Assembly (NCBI GenBank): GCA_944389195.1
Contig: CALXLM010000023.1
Coordinates: 31,000 to 94,999, forward strand
Source: an uncultured Opitutales bacterium
Lineage (GTDB): Bacteria > Verrucomicrobiota > Verrucomicrobiia > Opitutales > Intestinicryptomonadaceae
Length of the DNA stretch: 64,000 nucleotides
Direction: 5' to 3'
Part shown: positions 27,334-37,114 of the stretch, piece by piece
Layout: each line of letters opens with the position of its first letter
How positions within the stretch are numbered: the first letter of the stretch is position 1
The notes under the pieces: model-generated
What the model was told of the DNA's origin: nothing
The model's database searches: none
What the model saw: the letters and a program-made list of their open reading frames with translations, nothing else
Program-made: the position numbers and the translations under genes

Positions 27334-28189
27334 AGACAAGAAAATCCTTTTTTTCGGGTTTAGCGACGTCGGATACAAATGCCTGAAATACATGGTCGAT
27401 TCCGGGTACAATGTGATAGGCGTATTCACCCACGACACCGATCCCCACGAGTCTAAATGGTTTGAATCTCCGGAGTCGCTCGCAAGGGAAAACCTCATAC
27501 CCGTATTCAAGCCCGACACGCTAAAAACCGAAAAGTGGTTTCGCAAAGTCAGATACATGAAGCCCGATCTGATACTGTCGCTCTACTACCGCAATATGAT
27601 ACCAGAGGAGATTTTCTCGCAGGCCAAATACGGCGCCTACAACATGCACGGCTCCTACCTTCCTTATTACCGCGGAAGGGCGCCGTTAAACTGGGCCATA
27701 ATAAACGGCGAAAAATTCGGGGGGGTTTCCCTTCACGTCATGGAAAAAAAATTCGACACCGGCGCGGTTGTCGACCAGGAAAAAGTCGAATTTGCCGACG
27801 ACGAATACGTTGGGCAGATACAGCCGAGAATCGCCGAAGCCGCCCTTAACGTGTTTAAGCGCTCGCTCGACTCCCTTCTTGACGGAAATCCGAAGACGGT
27901 TCCGCAAGACGCGACAAAAGCGTCGTATTTCGGCAAACGCACCCCTGAAGACGGCAAGATAGACTTCTCCAAAACCGCGCGCGAAGTATTCAATCTCATA
28001 CGCGGAGTAAGCAAGCCGTTCCCCGGGGCATTTGCCGATATCGGAGGAACGGAGACGATTATATGGAGGGCGAAAATAGGCGAAGACTCCCGCGGCATAA
28101 GTGCCGGGACGGTAGTCTCGCTCGATCCCCTGACCGTGGCTTGCGCCGACAAATTTATTGTAGCTGAAGAAACTCAGCCGCGCCGGTAG
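27323..28189 (+). CDS. Stand-alone ArnA-type nucleotide-sugar formyltransferase
   Basis: The 288-residue product corresponds to the N-terminal half of ArnA, which transfers a formyl group from N10-formyltetrahydrofolate to UDP-4-amino-4-deoxy-L-arabinose. The catalytic triad is visible: Asn107 and His109 in YNMHGS, and Asp144 in KKFDTGAVV, with the surrounding RGRAPLNW. The C-terminal lobe has SYFGKRTPEDG and FPGAFA. The decarboxylase/dehydrogenase half of ArnA is missing. I chose the ATG at 27323, inside the end of arnC; a TTG 15 bases upstream is less likely. Functionally it could be ArnA or another sugar N-formyltransferase. It is not Fmt, which has a different substrate-binding C-terminal domain. 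Confidence 0.85.
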   Translation: MENKDKKILFFGFSDVGYKCLKYMVDSGYNVIGVFTHDTDPHESKWFESPESLARENLIPVFKPDTLKTEKWFRKVRYMKPDLILSLYYRNMIPEEIFSQAKYGAYNMHGSYLPYYRGRAPLNWAIINGEKFGGVSLHVMEKKFDTGAVVDQEKVEFADDEYVGQIQPRIAEAALNVFKRSLDSLLDGNPKTVPQDATKASYFGKRTPEDGKIDFSKTAREVFNLIRGVSKPFPGAFADIGGTETIIWRAKIGEDSRGISAGTVVSLDPLTVACADKFIVAEETQPRR

Positions 28190-28246
28190 GCGTATGCCCG
28201 ACAGATTGCCTCATGCCGGATATTTGTGGATTTTGAAAAAAAATTT

Positions 28247-28891
28247 TTAACGCACTTTGCGCATGACCTCCACTCCCATTTTTTCAAATCCGCCCAATAT
28301 ATATTCAAAATAAATGCCCCTAAGCGGAATAAATTTAATCATTCTGCAAAATCCGTTTTTCGGATAAATTTTGATATAATTGCCAAATATGCCCCTTTTG
28401 GACTCTACGCGCAAAATATCGGAAACTCCAAAGATTTGTGACCGGCTGAATGAAAATATCCTCCACCCTATTTCAACTTTTTCGTTTCTAAAATCCAAAA
28501 ATCCCATCGGAAAACTTGCCCCTAAATAATATGGGCCAATCACGCCGGGCAATTCTCTGTAATACGCTCCGACGTAATGCGAGTCGACTCCGGAAGCATT
28601 AAAGCGGAGCAGCAGCCTGAAAAGCGCATAGAAAGCCAGAACCGGCGCCGACGCCGACACGAGCGAAAAAGCCGCCGGAATTAAAGCCACGTTATCGGGC
28701 AAATAGCCGAATTGAACCGCCGCAGCTACCGCGCAGAAAGAATAGGCGCACACTGACAAAAAATAAGTGCCCGCCCACGCGAAATTCGCCAAGACTCCGC
28801 CCGAAAATAATTTCCAATGCGCGGCGCAAAAGAGCGCGGGAAAAACAACTCCCGCAAGAATTACTACTGCAAAAAAATACGCGCTCTCCAT
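28247..28891 (-). CDS. Multi-pass membrane protein of unknown function
   Basis: The 214-residue product has about four hydrophobic segments in the first 110 residues (for example FFAVVILAGVVFPALF and AFYALFRLLLRF). A cytoplasmic or periplasmic C-terminal part of about 100 residues follows, containing strand-like blocks (YYLGASFPMGFLDF, NYIKIYPKNGFCRMIKFIPL) reminiscent of a PH-like (bPH) domain. I do not recognise the family. The frame extends upstream to 29008. I prefer the ATG at 28891 because the added residues are not membrane-like. It is convergent with the formyltransferase and sits 163 bases beyond purL on the same strand. Confidence 0.55.
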   Translation of the reverse strand: MESAYFFAVVILAGVVFPALFCAAHWKLFSGGVLANFAWAGTYFLSVCAYSFCAVAAAVQFGYLPDNVALIPAAFSLVSASAPVLAFYALFRLLLRFNASGVDSHYVGAYYRELPGVIGPYYLGASFPMGFLDFRNEKVEIGWRIFSFSRSQIFGVSDILRVESKRGIFGNYIKIYPKNGFCRMIKFIPLRGIYFEYILGGFEKMGVEVMRKVR

Positions 28892-29054
28892 ATTGGCATT
28901 CCCAAAGATAAATTGAAAGTCAAAATGCCGTCCGCATTGCACGCCAGAACCTTTTGCCCAAGGTTTTCCTCCCCTATTGAAAAGCGAATGAGGTCTTCCG
29001 CCATTCACGCGCCCGGACCCGCAAAAAATCCGGAACGCGCGCGAACGCGAAAGC

Positions 29055-32000
29055 CTACCTGAAATAATTTACACCCGACTCGAATATCGGCTGTATTTTG
29101 TTTCCGGGAATGTTTTTTCCCACATTTTCCCCGAAGCGCTCCGTATGCCCCATTTTTCCGAACACGAGGCCGTCGGGACTCGTTATGCCCTCCACGGCTT
29201 CAAGCGACCCGTTAGGATTGTAGTCGATGGACGCGCTCGGATTTCCGTTTTCGTCAACATACTGAGTGGCAATCTGCCCGTTTCTCAAAAGCGACTCCAT
29301 AACGCGCGGAGAAGCGATAAATTTGCCTTCGCCGTGCGACACGGGAATAACATGTTCGTCGCCGACATTGCACAGAGACAACCACGGGGAAAGCGTGCTC
29401 GTCACGCGCGTGCGCACATACCTGCTGACATGCCGCCCTATATTGTTGTAAGTAAGCGTTGGGCTGTCCGAGGTCAACTCGCACACCTTTCCAAAGGGAA
29501 CGAGTCCCAGCTTTATAAGCGCCTGAAACCCGTTGCATATTCCCAAGACCAAGCCCTTGCGGTTTTTAATTAGATCCATGACCGCGTCGGTCAACTCCGG
29601 ATTTCTGAATACCGCCGCTATGAACTTGCCCGATCCCGCAGGTTCGTCCCCCGCGCTGAAGCCACCCGGCAAAGCTAAAATCTGCGATTGTCCGACAAGC
29701 TTCCCCATTTCGGATATGGAGAAATCTATATCCGCCCCGTTCATATTTCTAAACACGAAGGTCTTGACGACAGCCCCCGCGCGTTCGAAAGCGCGCGCCG
29801 TATCGTACTCGCAATTTGTGCCGGGGAACACGGGAATAAATACCTGCGGCTTAGCATATTTCGACGGCGAAACTGCTATGTTTTTATTTTCAAAAACGGG
29901 TTTTGACAAAGACCCGTTCTGAGAATCCGCAGCTTCGGTCGGAAAAATCTTTTCAAGCGGGGAATTCCAAGCCGATTTAAGCTCGGAAATCGGGATCGAA
30001 AGCGAACCGAAGCTTACGGTTTTTTCGCCCGTTGTCGCGCCTACGATTTCCGCAAAATCTACATCCGCCCCTTCCGCAAGCTCTACCAAAACCGCCCCAT
30101 AGTCGAGGGCAAAGGCGTCGCCTGAAAACGACGGCAAGAACTCAAATCCTATTTCGTTTCCGAAAGACATTTTCGAAACAGCCTCGGCAAGCCCGCCGAA
30201 CCTCAGAGAATGGGCCGAAATTATTTTGCCTTCCTTTATCGCATTAAACAAAAGTCCGTATTTTTTCTTCGCGTCAGACCAGTCCGGAGTCAAATCCGCG
30301 CGTTTTTCCACCTTCACGAGGGCTACGCGCGAGCCCTTCCTTTTAAACTCCGGAGTGATGGCGTTCCGCACGTCGCCTGCGCATATCGCAAAACTTACGA
30401 GCGTGGGAGGCACGTCGATGTCCTTAAACGAACCCGACATGGAATCCTTTCCGCCAATCGAGGCGCAATCCAACGAAAGCTGCGCGTCCAACGCACCCAA
30501 CAGCGCAGCGAGCGGCTTACCCCAGCGGCGCGGATCGCCGCGCAATTTTTCAAAATACTCCTGAAAGGTAAAGCGCACCCTTGAAACGTCCCCGCCCGAA
30601 GCCGCAATTTTTGCGACGCTTTCAAGAACCGCGTATTGCGCGCCGTGGTATGGGCTCCATTTGGAAATGTCCGGGTTGAACCCAAACGAAAATATCGTGC
30701 CCGTATTCGTATCGCCTTCAAGCAAAGGCAACTTCGAACACATTGCCTCTGGCGGGGTTGAAAGCGTCGCCCCGCCGTACGGGTGGAACACTGCGCACGC
30801 GCCTATGGACGAATCGAAACGCTCCACCAACCCGCGCTGCGAACAACAGTTGAGCGAAGAAATCATGCACAGCCAAGATGCTTTGTCCCCGGCCTGCATT
30901 CCCGACGGCCCGAACGGCAAAGACGTTTCCGACGGAGCAACAACTTCCGCCTTAGCCGAGGCTGTTGTCCCGTTTGTGTCGAGAAAATCGCGGCGCAAAT
31001 CGACTATCGTATCTCCCTTCCATTTCATGACCAATCTTCCAGTATCGGTCACTTCCGCAACTTTTGTGCACTCCAAATTTTCAGAGGCAGCAAAATCCGC
31101 AAATTTGCCGGCGTCGCCAGACGAAACCACAACGGCCATGCGCTCCTGCGATTCCGATATTGCCAGCTCGGTCCCGTCCAATCCCCTGTATTTTTTCGGC
31201 ACGGCGTCGAGATCTATTTCAAGGGACGGCGCCAACTCGCCTATTGCCACAGAAACGCCTCCCGCACCGAAATCGTTGCAGCGCTTTATTAAAATGCTCG
31301 CCTGCGGATTTCTAAAAAGCCTTTGAAGCTTGCGCTCCATGGGGGCGTCGCCCTTTTGAACTTCGGCGGAATTTTCAAGCGCTTTTTCGGTGTGCCCCTT
31401 CGACGAACCTGTCGCCCCGCCTATGCCGTCACGCCCCGTCCGGTCGCCCACAAGAAGAATCGCGTCGCCCTTTTCCGGGGTGCCTCGCCGCACCGAAGTG
31501 CGGGGAGCTGCCGCAACAACCGCGCCTATCTCCATGCGTTTCGCCACATAACCGGGATCGTATATTTCCACCACCTGCCCGGTTGCCAAGCCTATTTGGT
31601 TGCCGTAGCTGCTGTATCCGTTCGCGGCCCCGACCACGATTTTTCTCTGCGGAAGCTTTCCCGGAAGCGTCTTTTCAAAAGGCGTGCGCGGATCGCCCGC
31701 CCCGCTAACGCGCATGGCCTGGTAAACATAGCTTCTTCCTGAAAGCGGATCGCGTATGGCCCCGCCGAGGCATGTCGCCGCCCCGCCGAAAGGCTCTATT
31801 TCCGTGGGGTGGTTGTGCGTCTCGTTTTTAAACATCACAAGCCACTGCTGCATCTCGCCGCCGACATCGACGTCCACAACTATGCTCGCAGCGTTTATCT
31901 CTTCGCTCTCCTCAAGATCCGCAAGCTTACCGTCGAGCCGCAATGCCCTCATTCCCGCCAAAGCCACGTCCATAAGGCACACGTGCTTCCCTCGCGCGTC

Positions 32001-32780
32001 CGAATCGAGTTTTTTTCTTATTGCCAGATACTTTTTCCACGATTCTTCGACGGGTTTTGAGTATTTACCGCTGTCTATTTTTACGCTCTCAAGATGCGTC
32101 AAAAACGTCGTGTGCCTGCAATGGTCGCTCCAGTAGGTGTCCAGAACCCTTATTTCGGTTATTGTGGGGTCCCTGCCTTCCGTACCGGCAAAGTAGTCTC
32201 TGCAAAACGCGAGGTCTTTTACCGACATTGCAAGCGACATTTTTGCGTGGAGATCCCCTATCTCGGCGTCCGACATGGCTATAAAACCATGTATGCGCTT
32301 TACCGGAGGGGGTGGTGGGGCAGCGCGCAAAAGCGTGTCGGGCTTTTCAAGCGAGGCCTCCCTGCTGTCGACCGAATTTATAAGATAGCGCTTTATCTTG
32401 GCCATATCCGGCCCAGAGAGCCCACCGCAAAAAACATATACGCGCGCGCACGCCACAACGGGGCGCGTATGCGCCACAATCTGCACGCACTGTTCGGCGG
32501 AATCGGCGCGCTGGTCGAACTGTCCGGGAAGATACTCCACCGCAAACACGGCGTCGCCCTCCTCAGAAGGAAAAGACTCCTCATAAACGTTTTCGACGGG
32601 AGCCTCGCAGAAAATCAAATTTTTTGCGGCCTCGAATTGCGAATCGTCGAGGCCCTCTACGTCGTAGCGCTGCAAAATGCGAACCCCCGGAATTTCTATG
32701 TTCAGATTCTCCCTCAAATCGTCAAGGAGAGCCTTTGACGAATGCCCGTTTTTTTCCTCTACAAATAGTCTGCGAATCAT
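29055..32780 (-). CDS. purL: Phosphoribosylformylglycinamidine synthase, full-length
   Basis: FGAM synthase performs the fourth step of purine synthesis, using glutamine to amidate FGAR. This is the large single-chain form (about 1241 residues) in which PurS-like, PurL and PurQ parts are fused. Visible landmarks are the DHCRHTTF motif (about residue 240), KNETHNHPTEIEPFGGAATCLGG (about 320), GGKDSMSGSF (about 800), and a C-terminal class I glutaminase with the FPGTNCEYDTARAF strand, LALPGGFSAGDE, the nucleophile Cys in LGICNGFQ, and SHGEGKF. The frame extends 29 codons upstream. I chose the ATG at 32780 because MIRRLFVEE is the usual beginning. It is divergent from the beta-barrel gene. Confidence 0.97.
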   Translation of the reverse strand: MIRRLFVEEKNGHSSKALLDDLRENLNIEIPGVRILQRYDVEGLDDSQFEAAKNLIFCEAPVENVYEESFPSEEGDAVFAVEYLPGQFDQRADSAEQCVQIVAHTRPVVACARVYVFCGGLSGPDMAKIKRYLINSVDSREASLEKPDTLLRAAPPPPPVKRIHGFIAMSDAEIGDLHAKMSLAMSVKDLAFCRDYFAGTEGRDPTITEIRVLDTYWSDHCRHTTFLTHLESVKIDSGKYSKPVEESWKKYLAIRKKLDSDARGKHVCLMDVALAGMRALRLDGKLADLEESEEINAASIVVDVDVGGEMQQWLVMFKNETHNHPTEIEPFGGAATCLGGAIRDPLSGRSYVYQAMRVSGAGDPRTPFEKTLPGKLPQRKIVVGAANGYSSYGNQIGLATGQVVEIYDPGYVAKRMEIGAVVAAAPRTSVRRGTPEKGDAILLVGDRTGRDGIGGATGSSKGHTEKALENSAEVQKGDAPMERKLQRLFRNPQASILIKRCNDFGAGGVSVAIGELAPSLEIDLDAVPKKYRGLDGTELAISESQERMAVVVSSGDAGKFADFAASENLECTKVAEVTDTGRLVMKWKGDTIVDLRRDFLDTNGTTASAKAEVVAPSETSLPFGPSGMQAGDKASWLCMISSLNCCSQRGLVERFDSSIGACAVFHPYGGATLSTPPEAMCSKLPLLEGDTNTGTIFSFGFNPDISKWSPYHGAQYAVLESVAKIAASGGDVSRVRFTFQEYFEKLRGDPRRWGKPLAALLGALDAQLSLDCASIGGKDSMSGSFKDIDVPPTLVSFAICAGDVRNAITPEFKRKGSRVALVKVEKRADLTPDWSDAKKKYGLLFNAIKEGKIISAHSLRFGGLAEAVSKMSFGNEIGFEFLPSFSGDAFALDYGAVLVELAEGADVDFAEIVGATTGEKTVSFGSLSIPISELKSAWNSPLEKIFPTEAADSQNGSLSKPVFENKNIAVSPSKYAKPQVFIPVFPGTNCEYDTARAFERAGAVVKTFVFRNMNGADIDFSISEMGKLVGQSQILALPGGFSAGDEPAGSGKFIAAVFRNPELTDAVMDLIKNRKGLVLGICNGFQALIKLGLVPFGKVCELTSDSPTLTYNNIGRHVSRYVRTRVTSTLSPWLSLCNVGDEHVIPVSHGEGKFIASPRVMESLLRNGQIATQYVDENGNPSASIDYNPNGSLEAVEGITSPDGLVFGKMGHTERFGENVGKNIPGNKIQPIFESGVNYFR

Positions 32781-32892
32781 CACACCAGAATTTCCGAATA
32801 TTGTTTTTTCGCAATTCTTTTCTTGAAAAAATCGGCGTTTAAGTTTCGAAAATACTTTTACGGTCATTTAAAATATGCTATTTTAGGCAAAT

Positions 32893-33810
32893 ATGGTTAA
32901 GAAAACTTTATCTATATTGTGCGCTGCGCTCGCGTTGTGCGGCCTCCAAGCAAGAATAATGTCGTTTGGCGACCCTGCGGAATACGGGCTGGCGCCTTCC
33001 CCGGAAAATTGGTACGATATTAATCCGCACACATGGGACGTATTTGTGACTTTCGACGACGAAAAAATCTTTGGCACAAACGATCCACGCCGCACCGTAG
33101 CCGGCGCCGAATTCTACTCCACCGGGGTTATGGAGGGGAGGAAAGTCGGAGATTTCACCGCAGTAGCATCGCTCACCGACAGGGGGCCGTTTTTCGGGGG
33201 GGACGGCTACATGGACCTCTATTACTTCGCCCCGGTCGATATGGACAAATACGCCCAGCAAATCGCGTTTTTCGGAGGCTGGAAATACAACCTTACGAAA
33301 TACGTGGACATCGACATAGGCGGCAATATAATTTATTCGACAAAGCGCGTTGTGGGGCCGGGAATGGTCGTTGAGGGAATGGGAGGCGAAACTCTGCGCG
33401 GCGATATCTACGTCGGGTTCACTTCGTCAAAAGTCTTTATAAACCCTTTCATATTTGCGGGATACGACCCCACGTACGACGAGCTGCGCTTTACCACCGG
33501 TTTCGGTCCAAAGATTCCGCTCTATGAAGCCACAGGCATAAAAGGCCTTTCAATAGAAACCAAATTCACCCTCGGATACGTCAGGGCGCAAAGATTTTCC
33601 GGCAGCGAAATCGCAAGCGGCGGATACTGGCGCAACGAATACTCCTACGTTCAAACGGAGGCAAACCTCGTTTACTGCTATGAACACCTCAGAACGTTCG
33701 TCGGATTGGGATGGGCTTTGCACAACGACGGCAAATACGCTCCCAACGGCGCATATCTGGGATCCGACAACAACGTTTGGGTCGGCGGCGGAGTCGGCTG
33801 GATATTCTAA
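32893..33810 (+). CDS. Outer-membrane beta-barrel-like protein
   Basis: The 305-residue product has a signal peptide (KTLSILCAALALCGLQA). The mature part shows alternating aromatic/aliphatic strands with Gly-rich turns (YAQQIAFFGGWKYNLTKYVDID, LRGDIYVGFTSSK) and a C-terminal Phe (GGGVGWIF), the sort of ending recognised by the BAM machinery. It is probably an 8-12-strand barrel. No transport or enzymatic signature is seen. It shares a 112-base divergent promoter region with purL and is followed by a terminator. Confidence 0.75.
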   Translation: MVKKTLSILCAALALCGLQARIMSFGDPAEYGLAPSPENWYDINPHTWDVFVTFDDEKIFGTNDPRRTVAGAEFYSTGVMEGRKVGDFTAVASLTDRGPFFGGDGYMDLYYFAPVDMDKYAQQIAFFGGWKYNLTKYVDIDIGGNIIYSTKRVVGPGMVVEGMGGETLRGDIYVGFTSSKVFINPFIFAGYDPTYDELRFTTGFGPKIPLYEATGIKGLSIETKFTLGYVRAQRFSGSEIASGGYWRNEYSYVQTEANLVYCYEHLRTFVGLGWALHNDGKYAPNGAYLGSDNNVWVGGGVGWIF

Positions 33811-33837
33811 CCGGGCCTGCCGCACAAAAAACAATGC

Positions 33838-33876
33838 AAAAAAAGGGCGGGAACGCGTTTCCCGGCCTTTTTTTTG
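33838..33876. terminator. Bidirectional terminator between the beta-barrel gene and clpX
   Basis: AAAAGGGCGGGAA and TTCCCGGCCTTTT (33841-33869) form a stem with one mismatch around ACGCG, flanked by A and T runs. It terminates the beta-barrel gene on the plus strand and, with T residues on the other side, clpX on the minus strand, whose stop codon it nearly touches. Confidence 0.8.
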
Positions 33877-33878
33877 CA

Positions 33879-35120
33879 TTAGCCGCGCTCGAAAGTTTTT
33901 ACAACCCTCTCGGCGTCTATCTCGACAATCTTTTTTGAAGGGTCGTCCGGAAGCCCGTACATGACGTCGAGCATTATATTCTCCATGATAGAGCGCAACG
34001 CGCGCGCCCCAGTGCCGAAATCGACAGCCTTCTGGGCGATGGCCTCCACCGCTTCTTTAGTAAATTTCAGTTTAACGCCATCTAAAGAAAAAAGCTTTGC
34101 GTACTGGCGCACCAGGGAATTTTTCGTATCGGTAAGTATCCTTACCAAATCTTCCTTTGTCAGTTCGTCAAGAGTGCATACGACAGGCAGGCGTCCGATG
34201 AACTCCGGGATAAACCCGAAAGACACAAGATCCTCCGGCTGCACGCGCCCGCCGAAATTGGATCCCGCTGCGGTTCCCGATTTCTCGTCGAATCCCAGAA
34301 CCCTCGCATCGGAGCGGCGTTCGATTATTTTGTCCAGGCCGACGAACGCCCCACCGCATATGAAAAGAATGTTGCGCGTATTTACCCTGATATACTCCTG
34401 GTCGGGATGTTTCCTTCCGCCTTTCGGGGGAATGTTGCACACCGTACCTTCAAGAATTTTTAAAAGGGCCTGTTGCACGCCCTCCCCGCCGACATCGCGG
34501 GTTATGGAAACGTTTTCCATTTTGCGGCATATTTTGTCGATTTCGTCGATATAGATTATGCCTCGCTCAGCTTTGGCAACGTCGAAATCGGCCGCGCGCA
34601 AAAGGTTCAATACGATATTTTCGACATCCTCGCCCACATAGCCGGCCTCCGTGACGTTTGTGGCGTCGCCAATGGCAAACGGCACGTTTAGCATTTTTGC
34701 CAGCATGCGCGCAAGATACGTCTTGCCGCTTCCGGTGGGGCCTATCAAAAGTATGTTGCTCTTTTCTATCTCGACATCGGCATACTCGGAATCTTTTGAG
34801 CTTCCGCTCCGGGGCCCGTTCGAAAGTTCGGATTTTAAACGCTTGTAATGGTTGTACACGGCAACGCTCAGAACTTTTTTCGCCTCGTCCTGCCCCACGA
34901 CGTATTTGTCGAGTTCCGCCTTCATTTCCGAAGGCTTCCGGATTTCGAAGTCCATGTCGCGCTCAGAGGCGGCCGCCTTCATTTTCGCCTCTCTCAGCTC
35001 CAAAGCGTTGTGCAAAACCTCCACGCACTGCGGGCATATCGACGCCCCCTCGCGGCCAGGAACGAGCTCGCCAACAACGCTTATCGGGCGTCCGCAAAAG
35101 CTGCAGCTTTTGTCCTTCAT
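33879..35120 (-). CDS. clpX: ATP-dependent Clp protease ATP-binding subunit ClpX
   Basis: ClpX is the AAA+ unfoldase that feeds substrates to ClpP. The 413-residue product has the N-terminal zinc-binding domain (CSFCGRP near residue 6 and CPQC near 34). The AAA+ domain follows, with Walker [16 protein letters not shown], the pore loop ([10 protein letters not shown]), Walker [11 protein letters not shown], and sensor motifs around SLEFIGRLP-like [12 protein letters not shown]. It lies four bases after clpP on the same strand, the usual tig-clpP-clpX arrangement. Confidence 0.98.
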   Translation of the reverse strand: MKDKSCSFCGRPISVVGELVPGREGASICPQCVEVLHNALELREAKMKAAASERDMDFEIRKPSEMKAELDKYVVGQDEAKKVLSVAVYNHYKRLKSELSNGPRSGSSKDSEYADVEIEKSNILLIGPTGSGKTYLARMLAKMLNVPFAIGDATNVTEAGYVGEDVENIVLNLLRAADFDVAKAERGIIYIDEIDKICRKMENVSITRDVGGEGVQQALLKILEGTVCNIPPKGGRKHPDQEYIRVNTRNILFICGGAFVGLDKIIERRSDARVLGFDEKSGTAAGSNFGGRVQPEDLVSFGFIPEFIGRLPVVCTLDELTKEDLVRILTDTKNSLVRQYAKLFSLDGVKLKFTKEAVEAIAQKAVDFGTGARALRSIMENIMLDVMYGLPDDPSKKIVEIDAERVVKTFERG

Positions 35121-35124
35121 CGGA

Positions 35125-35724
35125 CTACTGCGCGTCGCGCTTCCTTTCGATTACCTTATCGACGATGCCGTATTTTACAGCCTCCTCTGCGGTCATATAG
35201 AAATCTCTGTCGGAGTCTTTTTCTATTTGCTCCACCGGCATGCCCGTATCCTTGGACAATATTTCGTTTATCTTTTTGCGCCAGCGCAAAATTTCGTTGG
35301 CGGCAATCGATATGTCGCGCGACTGCCCCGTAGCTCCGCCGTATGGCTGGTGTATCATGACGCGCGAATTTGGCAGCGAATAGCGCTTGCCCTTTGTGCC
35401 GGCGGCAAGAAGTATCGTGGCCATGCTTGCGGCTTGTCCGACGCAGTATGTCACCACATCGCAATGGAGAAACTTCATGGTGTCGTATATGGCCATGCCG
35501 GCAGTAAGCGAACCGCCGGGGCTGTTTATATAAATATGGACGTCCTTTTTGGCATCCTCCATCTGCAGAAACAAAAGCTGCGCTATTACGGCGTTTGCGA
35601 CTCCGTCGGAAATAGGGGTTCCTATAAAGACTATCCTATCCTTTAAAAGGCGCGAATAAACGTCCCATGAGCGCTCGGTGCGGCCGTCGCGCTCAAAAAC
35701 CGTAGGTATGTAATATTCTCCCAT
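35125..35724 (-). CDS. clpP: ATP-dependent Clp protease proteolytic subunit ClpP
   Basis: ClpP forms the two-ring protease barrel used by ClpX. With the start [14 protein letters not shown] the product is 199 residues. The catalytic triad is visible: Ser100 in GQAASMA, His125 in VMIHQP, and Asp174 in DRDFYM. An upstream in-frame ATG at 35754 would give 209 residues. It sits only three bases after an 11-bp perfect hairpin, leaving no room for a ribosome site, and the extra residues are not typical. The short form is therefore preferred. It lies between tig and clpX, and all three are probably co-transcribed. Confidence 0.95.
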   Translation of the reverse strand: MGEYYIPTVFERDGRTERSWDVYSRLLKDRIVFIGTPISDGVANAVIAQLLFLQMEDAKKDVHIYINSPGGSLTAGMAIYDTMKFLHCDVVTYCVGQAASMATILLAAGTKGKRYSLPNSRVMIHQPYGGATGQSRDISIAANEILRWRKKINEILSKDTGMPVEQIEKDSDRDFYMTAEEAVKYGIVDKVIERKRDAQ

Positions 35725-35757
35725 TTTTATCGATGTTCCATTTTTAATCGGCATAAT

Positions 35758-35799
35758 CGGGCTTTTGCAAAATGCAAAAACGCGGGCAGCAAAAGCCCG
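35758..35799 (-). other. 11-bp hairpin between tig and clpP
   Basis: CGGGCTTTTGC (35758-35768) and GCAAAAGCCCG (35789-35799) are perfect complements separated by 20 bases. On the minus strand the hairpin follows the tig stop by about 8 bases and has no T run, so it may be an RNA-processing or partial-termination element that separates the levels of trigger factor and ClpP. Confidence 0.6.
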
Positions 35800-35806
35800 C
35801 TAAGGC

Positions 35807-37114
35807 CTACGACTTGAACGACACCTCCGCCTTTTCGGCGATGAAGTTGATTGCCTTTTGGAGAAGCGCGTCGGAACGCAAGCGGTTTGCGCGCATGCGG
35901 TCCTTTTGAATCTGCTTTATCAGATCCTCGGGCTTTGTGCGGGTGCGCATGGCCTCCTGCCAAAGCATGCGGCTCATGTCTTCGTTGTCTATTTTAAGAT
36001 TGTTGGCCCGCGCAACCCTGTTGAGGAATATGCGCATTTTGGCGCGACCCTCCGCCTCCTTGCCTGCGCTTTCAAATAATGCCTCCTTGTTTTTTTCGAT
36101 ATCCTCCCGGGACGCCCCCTGCGACATAAAGCGCAGCATCATTTCCTCGAGAATCGAGCGCCTTTCGTCCTCGACGGCGCTCTCCGGAAGCTTAAAATCC
36201 GTGGCCCCCATGAGTTTTTCCACTGCATATTGGCGTTTGAGGACCTCGTTGTTCGACTTCTTTTCGGCCTCTATGCCCTCCTTTATTTTTTCGCGCAATT
36301 TTTCCACGGAATCGACCTCGAAACCCTTGAGAAAATCCGCATCGAGTTCGGGAAGCTCCTTCTGGCGAACGTCGAATATCTCGACTTCATACTGCGCGGT
36401 TTTCCCCGCAATTTTATCGTTTTTTACATCTTTGGGGAACTCGTGGGAAACGACTTTTTTATCGCCCTTTTTCATGCCGATGATCCCCTGGACAACTCCC
36501 TGTATGCCCGGAGCGTCCTTGTTGCCGGCCTCTTCCCATGTAGATTTCTGGTCGGCATAAAGCGGCAATTCGGGCGCCAACTCAGATACCGGAACGCCGT
36601 CTATTGTTCCCTTGTAGGAAAGGCGGACAAAATCGCCCTCCTTCACTTCGCGATCGACCTCATTGTATTTGGCGCGCTGGTTCCGGTGGAATTGGACTGC
36701 ATTGTCGATTTCCTCATCGGAGACCGAAACGGGGTCAAGCTCCACTTTCACCGACAGCGATTCGGGAAGTTTCACATCGGGATATATATCCGCCGTAAAC
36801 ACAAGTTCGGCCGCCCCGTCGTCCTTGTCGTTCTTGGACAGATCGACTACTGCGTAAACGTCAAATTCCTTCATATTGTTAAGCGCGTCGGCGGCCCTGC
36901 TTGTCAGCGTGCGTTCGAGCTGCTCTTTTATGGAGTCGGCATAAAGCTTTAAGACCATGTTTACAGGAGCCTTTCCGGGGCGGAAACCGGGAATTTTGGC
37001 GCTTTTGACAAAGTCTTTAACGACTTTTTCGTTTTCCCCCGCAACCTCGGCGGCGTCGAAGGAAAATGTAATCTTTCGTCTGGTATCGCTTATATTTTCA
37101 ATATTTGTCTTCAT
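35807..37114 (-). CDS. tig: Trigger factor (ribosome-associated chaperone)
   Basis: Trigger factor binds the ribosomal exit tunnel and shelters nascent chains; it is also a prolyl isomerase. The 435-residue product has the ribosome-binding signature GFRPGKAP near residue 44 in the N-terminal domain. A central FKBP-like domain follows (VREGDFVRLSYKGTIDG-type block near 150), and then the long charged helical C-terminal domain. Length matches the family (about 430). It heads the tig-clpP-clpX cluster. Confidence 0.97.
   Translation of the reverse strand: MKTNIENISDTRRKITFSFDAAEVAGENEKVVKDFVKSAKIPGFRPGKAPVNMVLKLYADSIKEQLERTLTSRAADALNNMKEFDVYAVVDLSKNDKDDGAAELVFTADIYPDVKLPESLSVKVELDPVSVSDEEIDNAVQFHRNQRAKYNEVDREVKEGDFVRLSYKGTIDGVPVSELAPELPLYADQKSTWEEAGNKDAPGIQGVVQGIIGMKKGDKKVVSHEFPKDVKNDKIAGKTAQYEVEIFDVRQKELPELDADFLKGFEVDSVEKLREKIKEGIEAEKKSNNEVLKRQYAVEKLMGATDFKLPESAVEDERRSILEEMMLRFMSQGASREDIEKNKEALFESAGKEAEGRAKMRIFLNRVARANNLKIDNEDMSRMLWQEAMRTRTKPEDLIKQIQKDRMRANRLRSDALLQKAINFIAEKAEVSFKS

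Noticed and set aside
27323..28189. Methionyl-tRNA formyltransferase (Fmt)
   Set aside because: The HGS-YYRGRAPLNW region and the RTPEDG lobe follow ArnA-type sugar formyltransferases, and it is coupled to an ArnC-type gene.
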